Positions 25,949-34,511 of a DNA stretch of 43,340 bases are shown one piece after another. Numbering within the stretch: position 1 is the stretch's first letter; every line of letters begins with the position of its first letter. The notes beneath the pieces were generated by a model, which ran no database searches, was not told the DNA's origin, and saw nothing but the letters and a program-made list of their open reading frames with translations. The position numbers and the translations under genes are program-made. Location: NCBI GenBank assembly GCA_913009875.1, contig CAJVYS010000013.1:1-43340 (forward strand), read 5' to 3'. The DNA comes from an uncultured Gammaproteobacteria bacterium. Its GTDB lineage: Bacteria; Pseudomonadota; Gammaproteobacteria; SZUA-152.

Positions 25949-26545
25949 TCAAAACGATTCTGTGGTATACCGTGACACACGGATCGTGTCCGACCAGTAA
26001 TCCGCCGGCAGGCCGGCCTTCAGCTTCAGATGTTGCAGGAAGTCGTGCGGATCGGGCAGGGATTCCCACACCGCCGGCAGAAAAGTGCCCCGGTGATAGC
26101 CGTCCTCCAGTATCAGGCCATCCACGCCGGGTCGCAGCTGGCGGATCAGGTCTTCCTCTGAATGGAATTGCATCGGCGTGGCGGGCGACAGCACCGAGAT
26201 GTGCACATCCAGATCGGCCAGCTCACTGGCCTGCAGGGGCGGGAAGCGCGGGTCGGAAAAGGCCGCAGCGTAGGCATTGTGGGCGACATCCTCCACCAGC
26301 GGACGCACTGCCTCCAGGCTACCGATGCAGCCGCGCAGCTGGCCGTGTTCGTTGAGGGTGACGAAGGTGGCGCGGGGTTCGCGCAGCGGGTGTGGATAGC
26401 GTGCGATGTCCACTGTCAGCGGGCGGCCGGTTTCGATGCCGTGTTCGATGGAGGCTCTCGCTACCTTGTGCAACAGACTGCATTCCTCTTCGCAGAGGCC
26501 GTTTTTGCTGCTGTTGTGCGGATTAGCTGAAGACATAGGCACCAT
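25949..26545 (-). CDS. amrA: AmmeMemoRadiSam system protein A (AMMECR1 family)
   Basis: 198 aa. AMMECR1 hallmarks: ATFVTLNEHGQLRGCIGSLEA (conserved LRGCIG), VAHNAYAAAFSDPRFPPL, LDVHISVLSP and a C-terminal block FLPAVWESLPDPHDFLQHL. The biochemical role of this family is unknown; the fixed Cys suggests a binding or catalytic site. The start may be M1 (26545) or M4 (26536, AGGA about 10 nt upstream). It overlaps the end of amrB by about 20 nt, so the two are co-translated. Confidence 0.93.
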   Translation of the reverse strand: MVPMSSANPHNSSKNGLCEEECSLLHKVARASIEHGIETGRPLTVDIARYPHPLREPRATFVTLNEHGQLRGCIGSLEAVRPLVEDVAHNAYAAAFSDPRFPPLQASELADLDVHISVLSPATPMQFHSEEDLIRQLRPGVDGLILEDGYHRGTFLPAVWESLPDPHDFLQHLKLKAGLPADYWSDTIRVSRYTTESF

Positions 26546-27317
26546 ATCCTACGACCTGATCGCGCGGCCCGGCGGTGTCACCGGAGTTGCGTAAGTCGAT
26601 GGTCTTTCCATGCAGGCCGTGCCGCCGGGCGAAATACAGCAGGCCGTTGACGGCGCGACTGCCACAGGCATTTTCTCCGTGAATCCTCTCCGTCTGCAGT
26701 TGCTCGATGGCGCTGGAGGTGGCGCTGTCGAGGGCCTCTGCGGTGTGGTAATCGTGGTAGTGGCTGAGGTCGGAACTGATCACGATCAGCGTCTCCGGCC
26801 CACCCCATAGCTGTTCCAGTACCTCGGCCACCTCGTCGGGCGAGGCATCCCCCACCACCAGCGGCACCAGTGTGAAGTCGTCCAGCACGCTCTGCAGGAA
26901 GGGCAGCTGTACCTCCAGGCTGTGTTCCAGGGCATGGGCCTCGTCGAGCCTGTGCACCTGTGGCAGTCGCTCGATGCGTTCGATGACCTTGCGCTCCAGC
27001 GGGATGGTGCCGAGCGGGGTGCTGAAGGCATCGGCACTGCTGCTGGCGAGACCCAGCAGGGGCACGCGGTGCGACGGGCCGAGCAATACTACGCGGTGGA
27101 TCTGATCGCTAGCCGGCAGCAGGCGCACATAGGCGCTGGCTGCCACCGGGCCGGAATAGACGTAGCCGGCGTGGGGCACGATGATGGCCTTGGGTACCTC
27201 GGCGGCCTTCACGTTAACCGCCGCCTCGCGCAGATAACGGGCTATGATGTCTTGCAGCTCCTGCACATCGGCGGGGTAGAACATGCCGGCGACAGCCGGG
27301 GGGCGAATGCGGCTCAT
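26523..27317 (-). CDS. amrB: AmmeMemoRadiSam system protein B (MEMO family)
   Basis: 264 aa from the ATG at 27317, which has a GAGGAA site; the track start (27479) adds 54 unlikely residues. MEMO fold related to class III extradiol dioxygenases; the residues that bind metal in human MEMO1 have counterparts at H49 (VPHAGYVYSG), H83 (LGPSHRVP) and C218 (ENACGSRAV). Substrate unknown. It is divergent from the radical SAM gene amrS with 103 nt between, and upstream of amrA. Confidence 0.94.
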   Translation of the reverse strand: MSRIRPPAVAGMFYPADVQELQDIIARYLREAAVNVKAAEVPKAIIVPHAGYVYSGPVAASAYVRLLPASDQIHRVVLLGPSHRVPLLGLASSSADAFSTPLGTIPLERKVIERIERLPQVHRLDEAHALEHSLEVQLPFLQSVLDDFTLVPLVVGDASPDEVAEVLEQLWGGPETLIVISSDLSHYHDYHTAEALDSATSSAIEQLQTERIHGENACGSRAVNGLLYFARRHGLHGKTIDLRNSGDTAGPRDQVVGYGAYVFS

Positions 27318-27420
27318 GTGTGGTTCCTCGTCTCTGGATGGCAGGCTTTTAAAATCCAAACCCGCCCATACTCTATGGTTATAGATAGCGATATGCACAT
27401 GGAATTCCAAGGGGGCGATC

Positions 27421-28524
27421 ATGAAAAAGCGCACATTTGTCGGCAGCGAGTCCGTTGTATCGACCGAATACTGGCACAAGCTGGATGATGGCCGCCTGCA
27501 ATGCGACCTCTGCCCGCGTTACTGCAAACTGCGCGACGGCCAGCAGGGGCTGTGTTTTGTGCGTGCCCGGCAGGGCGACGAGATCGTCCTCACCACCTAT
27601 GGCCGTTCCAGCGGCTTCTGCGTCGACCCCATCGAGAAGAAGCCGCTGAACCATTTTCTGCCCGGCACCGCGGTGCTGTCCTTCGGCACCGCCGGCTGCA
27701 ACCTGGCCTGCAAATACTGCCAGAACTGGGACATGAGCAAATCACGTGAGATGGATACCCTGGCCGACCGCGCCACGCCGGAAATGCTGGCGGATGCTGC
27801 GCAGGAATTGGCTTGCCGCAGTGTGGCCTATACCTACAATGATCCGGTGATCTTTCTTGAATACGCGGTGGATACCGCCGAGGCCTGCCACGAGCAGGGG
27901 ATCAAGTCCGTGGCGGTCACCGCCGGCTACATCTGCGAAGAACCACGCAAGGAATTCTTCCTCGACATGGACGCCGCCAATATAGACCTGAAGGCATTCA
28001 CCGAGGATTTTTACTACAAGGTCACCGGCGGCCACCTGCAACCGGTGCTGGATACCCTGCGCTACGTCAAGCATGAAACCGATGTGTGGCTGGAGATCAC
28101 CACCCTGGTGATTCCCGGTTACAACGACTCAGACAAGGAACTGGACGAGATGACCCGCTGGGTGGTGAAAGAGCTGGGGCCGGATGTGCCCATGCATTTC
28201 TCCGCCTTTCACCCGGACTGGAAGATGATGGACGTACCCTCCACGCCGCCGCAAACCCTTGCCCGTGCGCGCACCATCGCGCTGGAAAACGGCGTGCGCT
28301 ACGCCTACACCGGCAACGTGCACGACAGCGACGGGCAGAGTACCTATTGCCATTCCTGCGGTACGAAACTCATCGGCCGTGACTGGTATGAACTCTCCAC
28401 CTGGCACCTTACCGACGACGGCCACTGCAAGACCTGCGGCACCCGCTGCGCCGGCGTCTTCGACGGCCCACCCGGCGACTGGGGATCGCGGCGCATGCCG
28501 GTGCGGTTGTCGACAATGCGCTAA
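27421..28524 (+). CDS. amrS: AmmeMemoRadiSam system radical SAM enzyme
   Basis: 367 aa. The radical SAM cluster motif is GCNLACKYCQNW (CX3CX2C, about residue 95). An N-terminal Cys pattern (CDLCPRYCKLRDGQQGLC) resembles pyruvate-formate-lyase-activating enzymes, and the C-terminus carries zinc-ribbon-like pairs (CHSCGT; CKTCGTRC). It generates a 5'-deoxyadenosyl radical; the target is unknown. The ATG follows AAGGGGGCG. It is transcribed away from amrBA, so the three probably share a promoter region. Confidence 0.95.
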   Translation: MKKRTFVGSESVVSTEYWHKLDDGRLQCDLCPRYCKLRDGQQGLCFVRARQGDEIVLTTYGRSSGFCVDPIEKKPLNHFLPGTAVLSFGTAGCNLACKYCQNWDMSKSREMDTLADRATPEMLADAAQELACRSVAYTYNDPVIFLEYAVDTAEACHEQGIKSVAVTAGYICEEPRKEFFLDMDAANIDLKAFTEDFYYKVTGGHLQPVLDTLRYVKHETDVWLEITTLVIPGYNDSDKELDEMTRWVVKELGPDVPMHFSAFHPDWKMMDVPSTPPQTLARARTIALENGVRYAYTGNVHDSDGQSTYCHSCGTKLIGRDWYELSTWHLTDDGHCKTCGTRCAGVFDGPPGDWGSRRMPVRLSTMR

Positions 28525-28527
28525 TGG

Positions 28528-29394
28528 CTACTGGTTGGAGGGCGTTTGCTCAAAACTGATTTCCGTAATGCGCCCCCGCCAATAGGGTTTCCGTCCCTCG
28601 GGTAGCAGCCACGCTACCTCGCCCTCGATGGGGATGCGCATACCGTCACGCAGGGCGTAATGGCTCCAGCGGCCTTCCCACGCTGTCGCAATCACTTCGC
28701 CTGCGACCGTGCGACCACGGGTCTCGGCCCGCACCGACTCGATCAGGGCTTGTGCGTCGAAGTGAAACAGCAAGCTTACCCGGGTTTCGCCGTCTTGCAG
28801 CGAGGCCCTGGCCGAGGCGTCGTCCACTGCCTCCCACTGCACGCCCTGACTGGGCAGCAGGGCCGTCGGATACCACGCCGCCTCGGCGAGATAGCGCATC
28901 AGCTCACCCTGATCCATGGCCGGCGTAGCGCGCATATCCGCCAGTGTGATCAGCCCGAACAACGAGGCACGAAGAATGCCTTCGCCGGCGACATAGGCAT
29001 CATGCACCCGTACCGGCAGGCCCGGCATCATGGTGATACGAGCATTCCAGACAAAGCCCGGTGGCCGGGTGGTGACGTGCTGGGTCGAGGTAAACGGCTT
29101 CCATTGCTCACCGGTCTCACTCATGTTGAAGGTGCCGGTGTGCGTCACGCTGACCTGCGACACGATTGGCTGACCGTCGTAGAGCACCGCCCGAAAGTAG
29201 CGTTGTACCGGCGTCGGCAAACCGTTCAGTTCGCTGGCGTCGTAGTTGGCAGGCTTATTGGGAGAGTGTGCGGCCTCCAGTTTGGCGTGCATCTCCCGGG
29301 TAGCCGACTGCCAGCGGGCCGCACCGAGGGCCAGTGCGGCGGCAGTCACTACCACCAGTCCAAGGGTCACGAATAGGATAATTTTCAGCCACAT
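28528..29394 (-). CDS. DUF6544 (formerly DUF6920) family membrane-anchored protein
   Basis: 288 aa. An N-terminal membrane helix (about 4-26, IILFVTLGLVVVTAAALALG), then an all-beta soluble part with LPTPVQRYFRAVLYDGQPIV near 58 and RVHDAYVAGEGILRASLFGL near 128. The family call is from memory of these blocks; function unknown. It converges on amrS with only 3 nt between stops and has a weak ribosome site, so expression may be low or from a distant promoter. Confidence 0.65.
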   Translation of the reverse strand: MWLKIILFVTLGLVVVTAAALALGAARWQSATREMHAKLEAAHSPNKPANYDASELNGLPTPVQRYFRAVLYDGQPIVSQVSVTHTGTFNMSETGEQWKPFTSTQHVTTRPPGFVWNARITMMPGLPVRVHDAYVAGEGILRASLFGLITLADMRATPAMDQGELMRYLAEAAWYPTALLPSQGVQWEAVDDASARASLQDGETRVSLLFHFDAQALIESVRAETRGRTVAGEVIATAWEGRWSHYALRDGMRIPIEGEVAWLLPEGRKPYWRGRITEISFEQTPSNQ

Positions 29395-29439
29395 GTCGGT
29401 TATGTTTGCAGTTACCCCAGTACGTCATGCACGACCTTG

Positions 29440-29979
29440 CTACAAGGATAGCTCATGTAGTTTAAGCACGGACTTCCAGTTTCTGGTCGTCGCCCCGACC
29501 CCGAGTTTTTGCTCAAGAAAGGCATTGGACAACTTGCTCTTGCCGTAACCATTCGGGCAATACAGATAGACTTCTTTCCCAACCACAAACAATTGTTCGG
29601 GTTCGGTAACATATTGCTGAATGCCGGAAACCCTGTCTTGCGTGGGTTGCGAAGACAAAAATGTGACCAATACTTTTGTGCCATCCTTCTGCAGATCAAC
29701 AGGGCCAAGGGGGTTGTTGTTGATGATGTTCGAAATTTCACGATGGGTGCGAATCACGACAGGCACACGAAACGTGTATTTTTCTTCGATGGCCTTTTCT
29801 ATTTTTTCTTTCAGTTCAGTTTTATCTTCGGAATCGGCGTTGAATATGACATTTCCACTCTGGATGTAAGTCACCACATTCTGCAATCCCAGTGACTCGT
29901 ACAGAGATTTAAGATCAGCCATCTTGATCTTCTTCTGACCACTGATATTGATTCCGCGAAGGACGGAAGCATATTTCAT
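29440..29979 (-). CDS. DUF1697 family protein
   Basis: 179 aa, cytoplasmic. DUF1697 signature at the N-terminus (YASVLRGINISGQKKIKMADL ... SLGLQNVVTYIQSGNVIF) and C-terminus (YLYCPNGYGKSKLSN, TTRNWKSVLKL). Function unknown; the family is scattered among bacteria by transfer. Base composition is low (29821-29880 has 24 G/C of 60) against about 60% in neighbours, and a strong palindrome lies just upstream, both hinting at acquisition. Confidence 0.9.
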   Translation of the reverse strand: MKYASVLRGINISGQKKIKMADLKSLYESLGLQNVVTYIQSGNVIFNADSEDKTELKEKIEKAIEEKYTFRVPVVIRTHREISNIINNNPLGPVDLQKDGTKVLVTFLSSQPTQDRVSGIQQYVTEPEQLFVVGKEVYLYCPNGYGKSKLSNAFLEQKLGVGATTRNWKSVLKLHELSL

Positions 29980-30029
29980 TTCTCATTATTTCCTGAGGAT
30001 GGTATTTTATGGAGAATAATGGTTGATAT

Positions 30030-30110
30030 GTAGCCTGGATGAAGCGCAGCGGAATCCGGGAGATGGTTGGGCTAAACTTCCCGGATTCCGCTGCGCTTCA
30101 TCCAGGCTAC
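30030..30110. repeat. Perfect 32-bp inverted repeat with 17-nt loop
   Basis: Arms 30030-30061 and 30079-30110 (GTAGCCTGGATGAAGCGCAG...) are exact reverse complements. Arms of this wording recur in intergenic space of many gammaproteobacterial genomes; its mobilising enzyme is not known to me. It lies in the 474-nt gene-free space 29980-30453, which otherwise holds only the tetR promoter. Confidence 0.9.
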
Positions 30111-30384
30111 TTGCTGTGATTCGTAGGGTGGTCATTGCCCATTGCGCGGCGGTGGGCAAGTATGACAAAAAACGACAGGTTTCAAGCGGTTTATGTGTAA
30201 GTGCCATGTCGGATCGTTACGATTTGTCAAAACAGGCATATTGGAGGATTGGGCCCTTTCGTGTGTTGTCATAGCTCAGATAAAGTATTTTCGGGGTTCC
30301 CCAATATTTAGATTGTAGATATTACCCTCTACCGTGAAACGAATAGTTTCTGTATTTCTTTCCTGCCACTTTCCCGGCAGCGAT

Positions 30385-30412
30385 TTGACATTGTTCCACC
30401 CGCGCCTATACT
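30385..30412 (+). promoter_or_regulatory. Sigma-70 promoter of the TetR-family gene
   Basis: TTGACA at 30385-30390 and TATACT at 30407-30412 with a 16-nt spacer; near consensus. The TetR start codon is 42 nt downstream of the -10. No clear operator palindrome seen. Confidence 0.7.
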
Positions 30413-30453
30413 TGCGAGCGATTACTCACTTTTATAATGGCAGGTGCCGACGT

Positions 30454-31047
30454 ATGGGTAAGCCCAGCGAACAACGCAAGCGGGAAATCATCGATGCCAC
30501 GTTGGATCTGGCGGCGAGTCTGGGGGTGAAGAAGGTGACCACCCAGGCCATCGCGGACCATGTCGGCATTGCGCAGCCGACGGTGTTTAGGCACTTCAAG
30601 ACGCGTGATGCGATTTTCGTGGCGGCGATTTCGTCCATTGGTGAGGGGCTGTTTCGGAATCTGGCGGCATTCTTTTCCGGCATCGGCCCGGCCGATGAGC
30701 GTTTGCATCAGTTGGTGCAGGCGCAGTTGCGGTTTATTTCGCAGAATAGGGGTTTGCCGCGCTTGCTGTTTTCCGATCGGCTGCATCTGGAGTCTCCGCT
30801 GCTGAAACAGGCGGTGCAGAAGATCATGAATGGCTATACACAGCAAGTGAGCCGGATGATCCGCGAGGGTCAGGCGGCGGGGCTGATGCGCCAGTCGCTG
30901 GATGCGGATGAAAGCGCCTGGCTGGTGGCGGCGCTGATTCAGGGGGTGGTGATGCGCTGGTCGATTTTTGACTTCGATTTTGATCTTGCCGCGGAGGCGG
31001 AACCGCTGTGGGGGTTTATTGCAGCGGCCTTGCTGGTAGATGGGTGA
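30454..31047 (+). CDS. TetR/AcrR-family transcriptional regulator
   Basis: 197 aa from the ATG at 30454; the upstream track start lies before the promoter -10 and is wrong. N-terminal TetR HTH (IIDATLDLAASLGVKKVTTQAIADHVGIAQPTVFRHFKTRD), then an all-helical ligand/dimer domain with no recognisable effector signature. Target genes are not evident: the downstream cytochrome gene is separated by a REP-type terminator, and the upstream neighbour faces away. Confidence 0.9.
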   Translation: MGKPSEQRKREIIDATLDLAASLGVKKVTTQAIADHVGIAQPTVFRHFKTRDAIFVAAISSIGEGLFRNLAAFFSGIGPADERLHQLVQAQLRFISQNRGLPRLLFSDRLHLESPLLKQAVQKIMNGYTQQVSRMIREGQAAGLMRQSLDADESAWLVAALIQGVVMRWSIFDFDFDLAAEAEPLWGFIAAALLVDG

Positions 31048-31189
31048 GTGTGGCTTGGTTTGACGTCTTGGATTGGGGCTCAGTCAGTCCCGCATTCCCC
31101 GGGAATCTTTGAATAAATACTTTTGCCAGAATGACTCGGTCGGGATTTCTCCTTTCCCGGCCTTGGATGAGGGGGCGGTTTTATATGAG

Positions 31190-31264
31190 TGTAGGAGCGG
31201 CTTCAGCCGCGATGCTTGTTTGTAAAATCCATCGTGGCTGAAGCCGCTCCCACAAGGGTTTTTT
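31190..31264. repeat. REP-like inverted pair followed by T-run (terminator)
   Basis: Arms 31190-31213 and 31231-31254 (GGAGCGGCTTCAGCCGCGA type) pair with few mismatches; TTTTTT follows at 31259-31264. Placed after the tetR gene, it has the form of a rho-independent terminator. Confidence 0.85.
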
Positions 31265-31318
31265 GTTGTGGTGCGATGGCATCGGGTCAGGTCAGTTTAC
31301 TGTTTAAGGAATCAGGTT

Positions 31319-31798
31319 ATGTGCAAGTTGTGTTGGGCAAGTGTGGTGGTGTTATTGCTGGCGGTGGTGGGCATGGGTTACAAGTTCATTCTCAGCGGTG
31401 AGGTGGTGGCGACTGCCGATGGCCGTGAGGCGATTGTGCTGGAGCCGGCGGAGCGCGATATGGTCTTGAGTGAAATGCGCGAATTTCTGGTGAGCATACA
31501 GGCGATTACCGAGGGCATCGTCAATGACGATATGGCCAGCGTGGTGACGGCGGCCCGGGCTATGGGGACGTCCGCTCCGCGGGATGTGCCGGGTTCGCTG
31601 ATACGCAAGCTGCCGCTGGGTTTTAAGACTATGGGTTTCGATACGCATACCCAGTTTGAACAGCTGGCGCTGGACGCGGAGCAGTTGGGCGACGGCGAAT
31701 ATGCCTTGGGGCAGCTGACGGAATTGATGCAGAATTGTACGGCGTGCCACACGATGTACCGTTTTGAGACGGCGGCATCGCTGCAAGAGGCACAGTGA
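31319..31798 (+). CDS. Small c-type cytochrome
   Basis: 159 aa from the ATG at 31319 (AAGGA 8 nt upstream); the track start at 31268 is in the leader. An N-terminal membrane or signal helix (ASVVVLLLAVVGMGYKF), a helical middle, and a C-terminal heme site CTACH (LMQNCTACHTMYRF) close to the end. The C-terminal position of CXXCH after a helical body resembles cytochrome c' or related four-helix cytochromes. The electron partner is unknown. It is 53 nt upstream of the patatin gene, same strand. Confidence 0.8.
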   Translation: MCKLCWASVVVLLLAVVGMGYKFILSGEVVATADGREAIVLEPAERDMVLSEMREFLVSIQAITEGIVNDDMASVVTAARAMGTSAPRDVPGSLIRKLPLGFKTMGFDTHTQFEQLALDAEQLGDGEYALGQLTELMQNCTACHTMYRFETAASLQEAQ

Positions 31799-31851
31799 TG
31801 TAATGAACCTCGTGGAGGACACGTATGTATGCATAAACGACAGGTATATCG

Positions 31852-32808
31852 ATGAACGATTCAGATAGTGCTGTGGCAAGAAAGACCGTTTCTCTGGTGC
31901 TCGGCAGTGGCGGCGCCCGGGGTATGGCGCATGTCGGCGTGATTGAATATCTGCTCGAGCAGGGCTACGACATTCGCTGTATTTCTGGGGCGTCCATCGG
32001 GGCGCTGGTGGGGGGTATTTATGCCACCGGCCGGCTGGATCTTTTTCGTGACTGGCTGCTGGCGCTGAGCAAGACCGATGTGCTGCGCTATCTGGATCTC
32101 TCTTTCAGCGGCACGGCGCTGTTTCGCGGCGAGAAGATCATCGACGCCCTGCGTGAACTGGTGGGCGAGCATCTTATTGAAGATTTGCCGGTTACCTACA
32201 CGGCTGTGGCTACGGATGTGGAGCGGCAGAAAGAGGTGTGGATGGCGGATGGACCGTTGTTTGATGCGATCCGCGCCTCCATTGCCGTGCCGACGATTTT
32301 CACCCCGCATCATTACCGGGGCATGCGGCTGCTTGATGGCGGTCTGCTGAATCCGGTGCCTATCGCGCCAACGCTGAAGGAGGTGACGGATCTGACCATT
32401 GCGGTCAATCTGAATGCGGTCAGTGTGGATCATTCATACCACAAGCCGCCACACAAGCCGCCACACAAGCCGCCGCGCAAAGCGGTCGGCAGAAAGGGTG
32501 TGACAGCGCCCACGGGTATTGTCGAGGCCTATCATCAGCGTATCAGCGGTTTTCTGGATGAGCTGCAGCAGAACTTCAGCGATCTGGCCTTCCGCTCGTC
32601 GGGGGCTGACGAGCTGGGTCTGTTCGATTTGCTGAACAATTCCTTTGAAACCATGCAGAATGCGATTACCAATATCAAGCTGGCGACCTATTCGCCGGAC
32701 GTGGTGATCGAGATTCCCCGCGAAACCTGCAAGGCCCACGAATTTTACCGTGCCCGCGAGCTGGTCGAGGTTGGCTACGAACGGGCTGAGGCGGCTGTAT
32801 CAGCTTAG
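31852..32808 (+). CDS. Patatin-like phospholipase (RssA type)
   Basis: 318 aa. Patatin motifs: oxyanion hole GSGGARG (about 18-24), nucleophile elbow GASIG (about 46-50), and catalytic Asp in LLDGGLLNPVP. Predicted serine lipid acyl hydrolase, cytoplasmic or peripheral. An odd insert of three 12-bp tandem repeats (32440-32475) encodes HKPPHKPPHKPP in the middle of the protein. A possible terminator hairpin follows its stop. Confidence 0.92.
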   Translation: MNDSDSAVARKTVSLVLGSGGARGMAHVGVIEYLLEQGYDIRCISGASIGALVGGIYATGRLDLFRDWLLALSKTDVLRYLDLSFSGTALFRGEKIIDALRELVGEHLIEDLPVTYTAVATDVERQKEVWMADGPLFDAIRASIAVPTIFTPHHYRGMRLLDGGLLNPVPIAPTLKEVTDLTIAVNLNAVSVDHSYHKPPHKPPHKPPRKAVGRKGVTAPTGIVEAYHQRISGFLDELQQNFSDLAFRSSGADELGLFDLLNNSFETMQNAITNIKLATYSPDVVIEIPRETCKAHEFYRARELVEVGYERAEAAVSA

Positions 32809-32820
32809 TTGGTGTTGTTG

Positions 32821-32849
32821 CCGTAGGGCGGGTGGAACCCGCCCTACGG
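32821..32849. repeat. Perfect hairpin (CCGTAGGGCGGGT type) between converging genes
   Basis: A 13-bp perfect stem with GGA loop lies between the patatin gene and the sigma-54 activator gene, which converge here. No strong T-run on either strand, so termination is possible rather than certain. The sequence is a common intergenic palindrome type. Confidence 0.7.
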
Positions 32850-32859
32850 TGTGCGTTTC

Positions 32860-34182
32860 TCAGTCGATTCTCAGTCGTTTGATGTGGCGATACAGGGTAC
32901 GTTCGCTGACGTGGAGCTGTTTCGCCGCGCGTGCGCGATGGCCGTCGCATTGCGTCAGTGCATCCAGCACCATCTGTTCGGTGAGGCGTCCGCGGCGCTG
33001 GATCAGGTGTCCGATGGCTTGCCTTGCCCTCTCTTGCTTGCTGCTGAAGGCGTTGCCGTCTTCCAGAACGATGTGAACCGGGGCCAGACTGTCGTCGCAG
33101 GCGAGGATGACGGCGCGCTCGAGGGTGTTGCGCAGTTCGCGGATGTTGCCGGGGAAGTCGTGCCCCAATAGTTTTTCGATCACCTCGCTGGACAGCGGAA
33201 TGTGATGCTCTCCATCGAACTGGCTGGTGAGGAAGTGTTCGGCCAGGGCGACGATGTCTTCACGGCGGTTGCGCAGCGGCGGGATATGAATAGGGAAGGC
33301 GGACAGGCGGTAGTACAGATCCTGACGGAACTGGCCCTCGGCCACCATATGCTGCATGTCGCGGTTGGTGGCGGCGACTATACGCACATCGACGTTGATG
33401 TATTCATTGCCGCCGATGCGGCGAATAGTGCCGCTTTCCAGTGCGCGTAGCAGTTTGGTTTGCAGTGACAGGGGCAGCTCGCAGATCTCGTCGATGAACA
33501 GGGTGCCGCCATTGGCGGCTTCAAACAGGCCGATCTTGCGGCTGTCAGCACCGGTGAAGGCGCCTTTCTCGTAGCCGAACAGTTCACTTTCGATGAGGTT
33601 TTCATCCAGCATGCCGCCATCCACGATGACGAACGGGCTGGTATGGCGCTTGGAATAGAAGTGGATGTATTCGGCGACCTTTTCCTTGCCAACGCCGCTT
33701 TCGCCCAGCAGCAGCACGGTGGACCGGGTGGGGGCGACGCGCTGCAGCAGGCTGCTCATGTGTAGGAAGGCCGGTGAGCGGCCCACCAACAGGCCATCGT
33801 TTTTGCCCGGCTGTGACAGTACCTGCACATATTCGCCCATGTACATGACTTCACCGTTGTCATCGACAATGGGTGCGGCCTGCAGCTGCACGTATTCCTC
33901 GTTGTTGTCTTTGTCGTAATGCACGTGCATGACCTGGCACGGCTTGCCAGTACTGAAGACCTCTTCCAGCGGGCACTGCTCACCGTGCTGGCTGCAGGGG
34001 GCGCTGGCGTGGTGGGAGACTTCGTAGCAGTGCCGGCCAAGCAGATCGTCGCTTTCTACGCCATAGTGGTCCTGGTAGGCGCGATTGGCGGCAAGGATCT
34101 TGTAGTCCCTGCCGATGATCACAAAGGGGCCGGGCAGGATGTCGATGATTTGTTCGCAGCTGGGTTTCTTGGTCGTCAGCAT
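32860..34182 (-). CDS. PAS-domain sigma-54-dependent activator (NtrC family)
   Basis: 440 aa from the ATG at 34182; the track start (34254) is in the leader. Order: PAS sensor (about 8-120) with a Cys/His cluster (C52, H57, H58, C63, H66, C70, C82; CYEVSHH ... CPLEEV), AAA+ domain with Walker A GESGVGKE (160-167), GAFTGA (207-212, contacts sigma-54), Walker B GGTLFIDEI, and a C-terminal Fis-type HTH (VSERTLYRHIKRL). It lies just downstream of sqr, which has a sigma-54 promoter, so sqr is the most likely target. The signal is not known from sequence; a sulfide or redox sensor is an inference. Confidence 0.93.
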   Translation of the reverse strand: MLTTKKPSCEQIIDILPGPFVIIGRDYKILAANRAYQDHYGVESDDLLGRHCYEVSHHASAPCSQHGEQCPLEEVFSTGKPCQVMHVHYDKDNNEEYVQLQAAPIVDDNGEVMYMGEYVQVLSQPGKNDGLLVGRSPAFLHMSSLLQRVAPTRSTVLLLGESGVGKEKVAEYIHFYSKRHTSPFVIVDGGMLDENLIESELFGYEKGAFTGADSRKIGLFEAANGGTLFIDEICELPLSLQTKLLRALESGTIRRIGGNEYINVDVRIVAATNRDMQHMVAEGQFRQDLYYRLSAFPIHIPPLRNRREDIVALAEHFLTSQFDGEHHIPLSSEVIEKLLGHDFPGNIRELRNTLERAVILACDDSLAPVHIVLEDGNAFSSKQERARQAIGHLIQRRGRLTEQMVLDALTQCDGHRARAAKQLHVSERTLYRHIKRLRID

Positions 34183-34511
34183 AATAGAGGAGATCCTTAT
34201 CTGTGCGACAGACATTACTGACGATGGCGCCATAGGTGCCGTCAGTAATGTCACTAACTGTCATGTCTGGAACGAAAGGATATGTTACGAAACCGGCGTC
34301 GACAGCCTCTGTTGACGTCGCTTAGGTAAGCAAACCGGGATGATACTTCGAGGTTATTCGGTTTAAAGTGTGGAATCTTCCGAAATAGTGAAAGCCGGGA
34401 GAGTATTCCACTTCTGTTTGCTGAGAAGGAGTTACTATTCACCGAAAAAATGTAAGATATGACCTCGATTTTCCGCTTGCTTTCCTACGGCCTCTGTGCG
34501 TGTTCTCCTCG
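34183..34511. promoter_or_regulatory. Leader of the sigma-54 activator with a 13-bp inverted repeat
   Basis: Gene-free space between the end of sqr and the activator start. Arms GACATTACTGACG (34211-34223) and CGTCAGTAATGTC (34240-34252) are exact reverse complements around a 16-nt loop; an outer pair CAGACAT (34209) / ATGTCTG (34263) adds further symmetry. It could be an operator or enhancer site for the Fis-type regulator or an mRNA hairpin near its start. I found no strong promoter. Confidence 0.5.
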
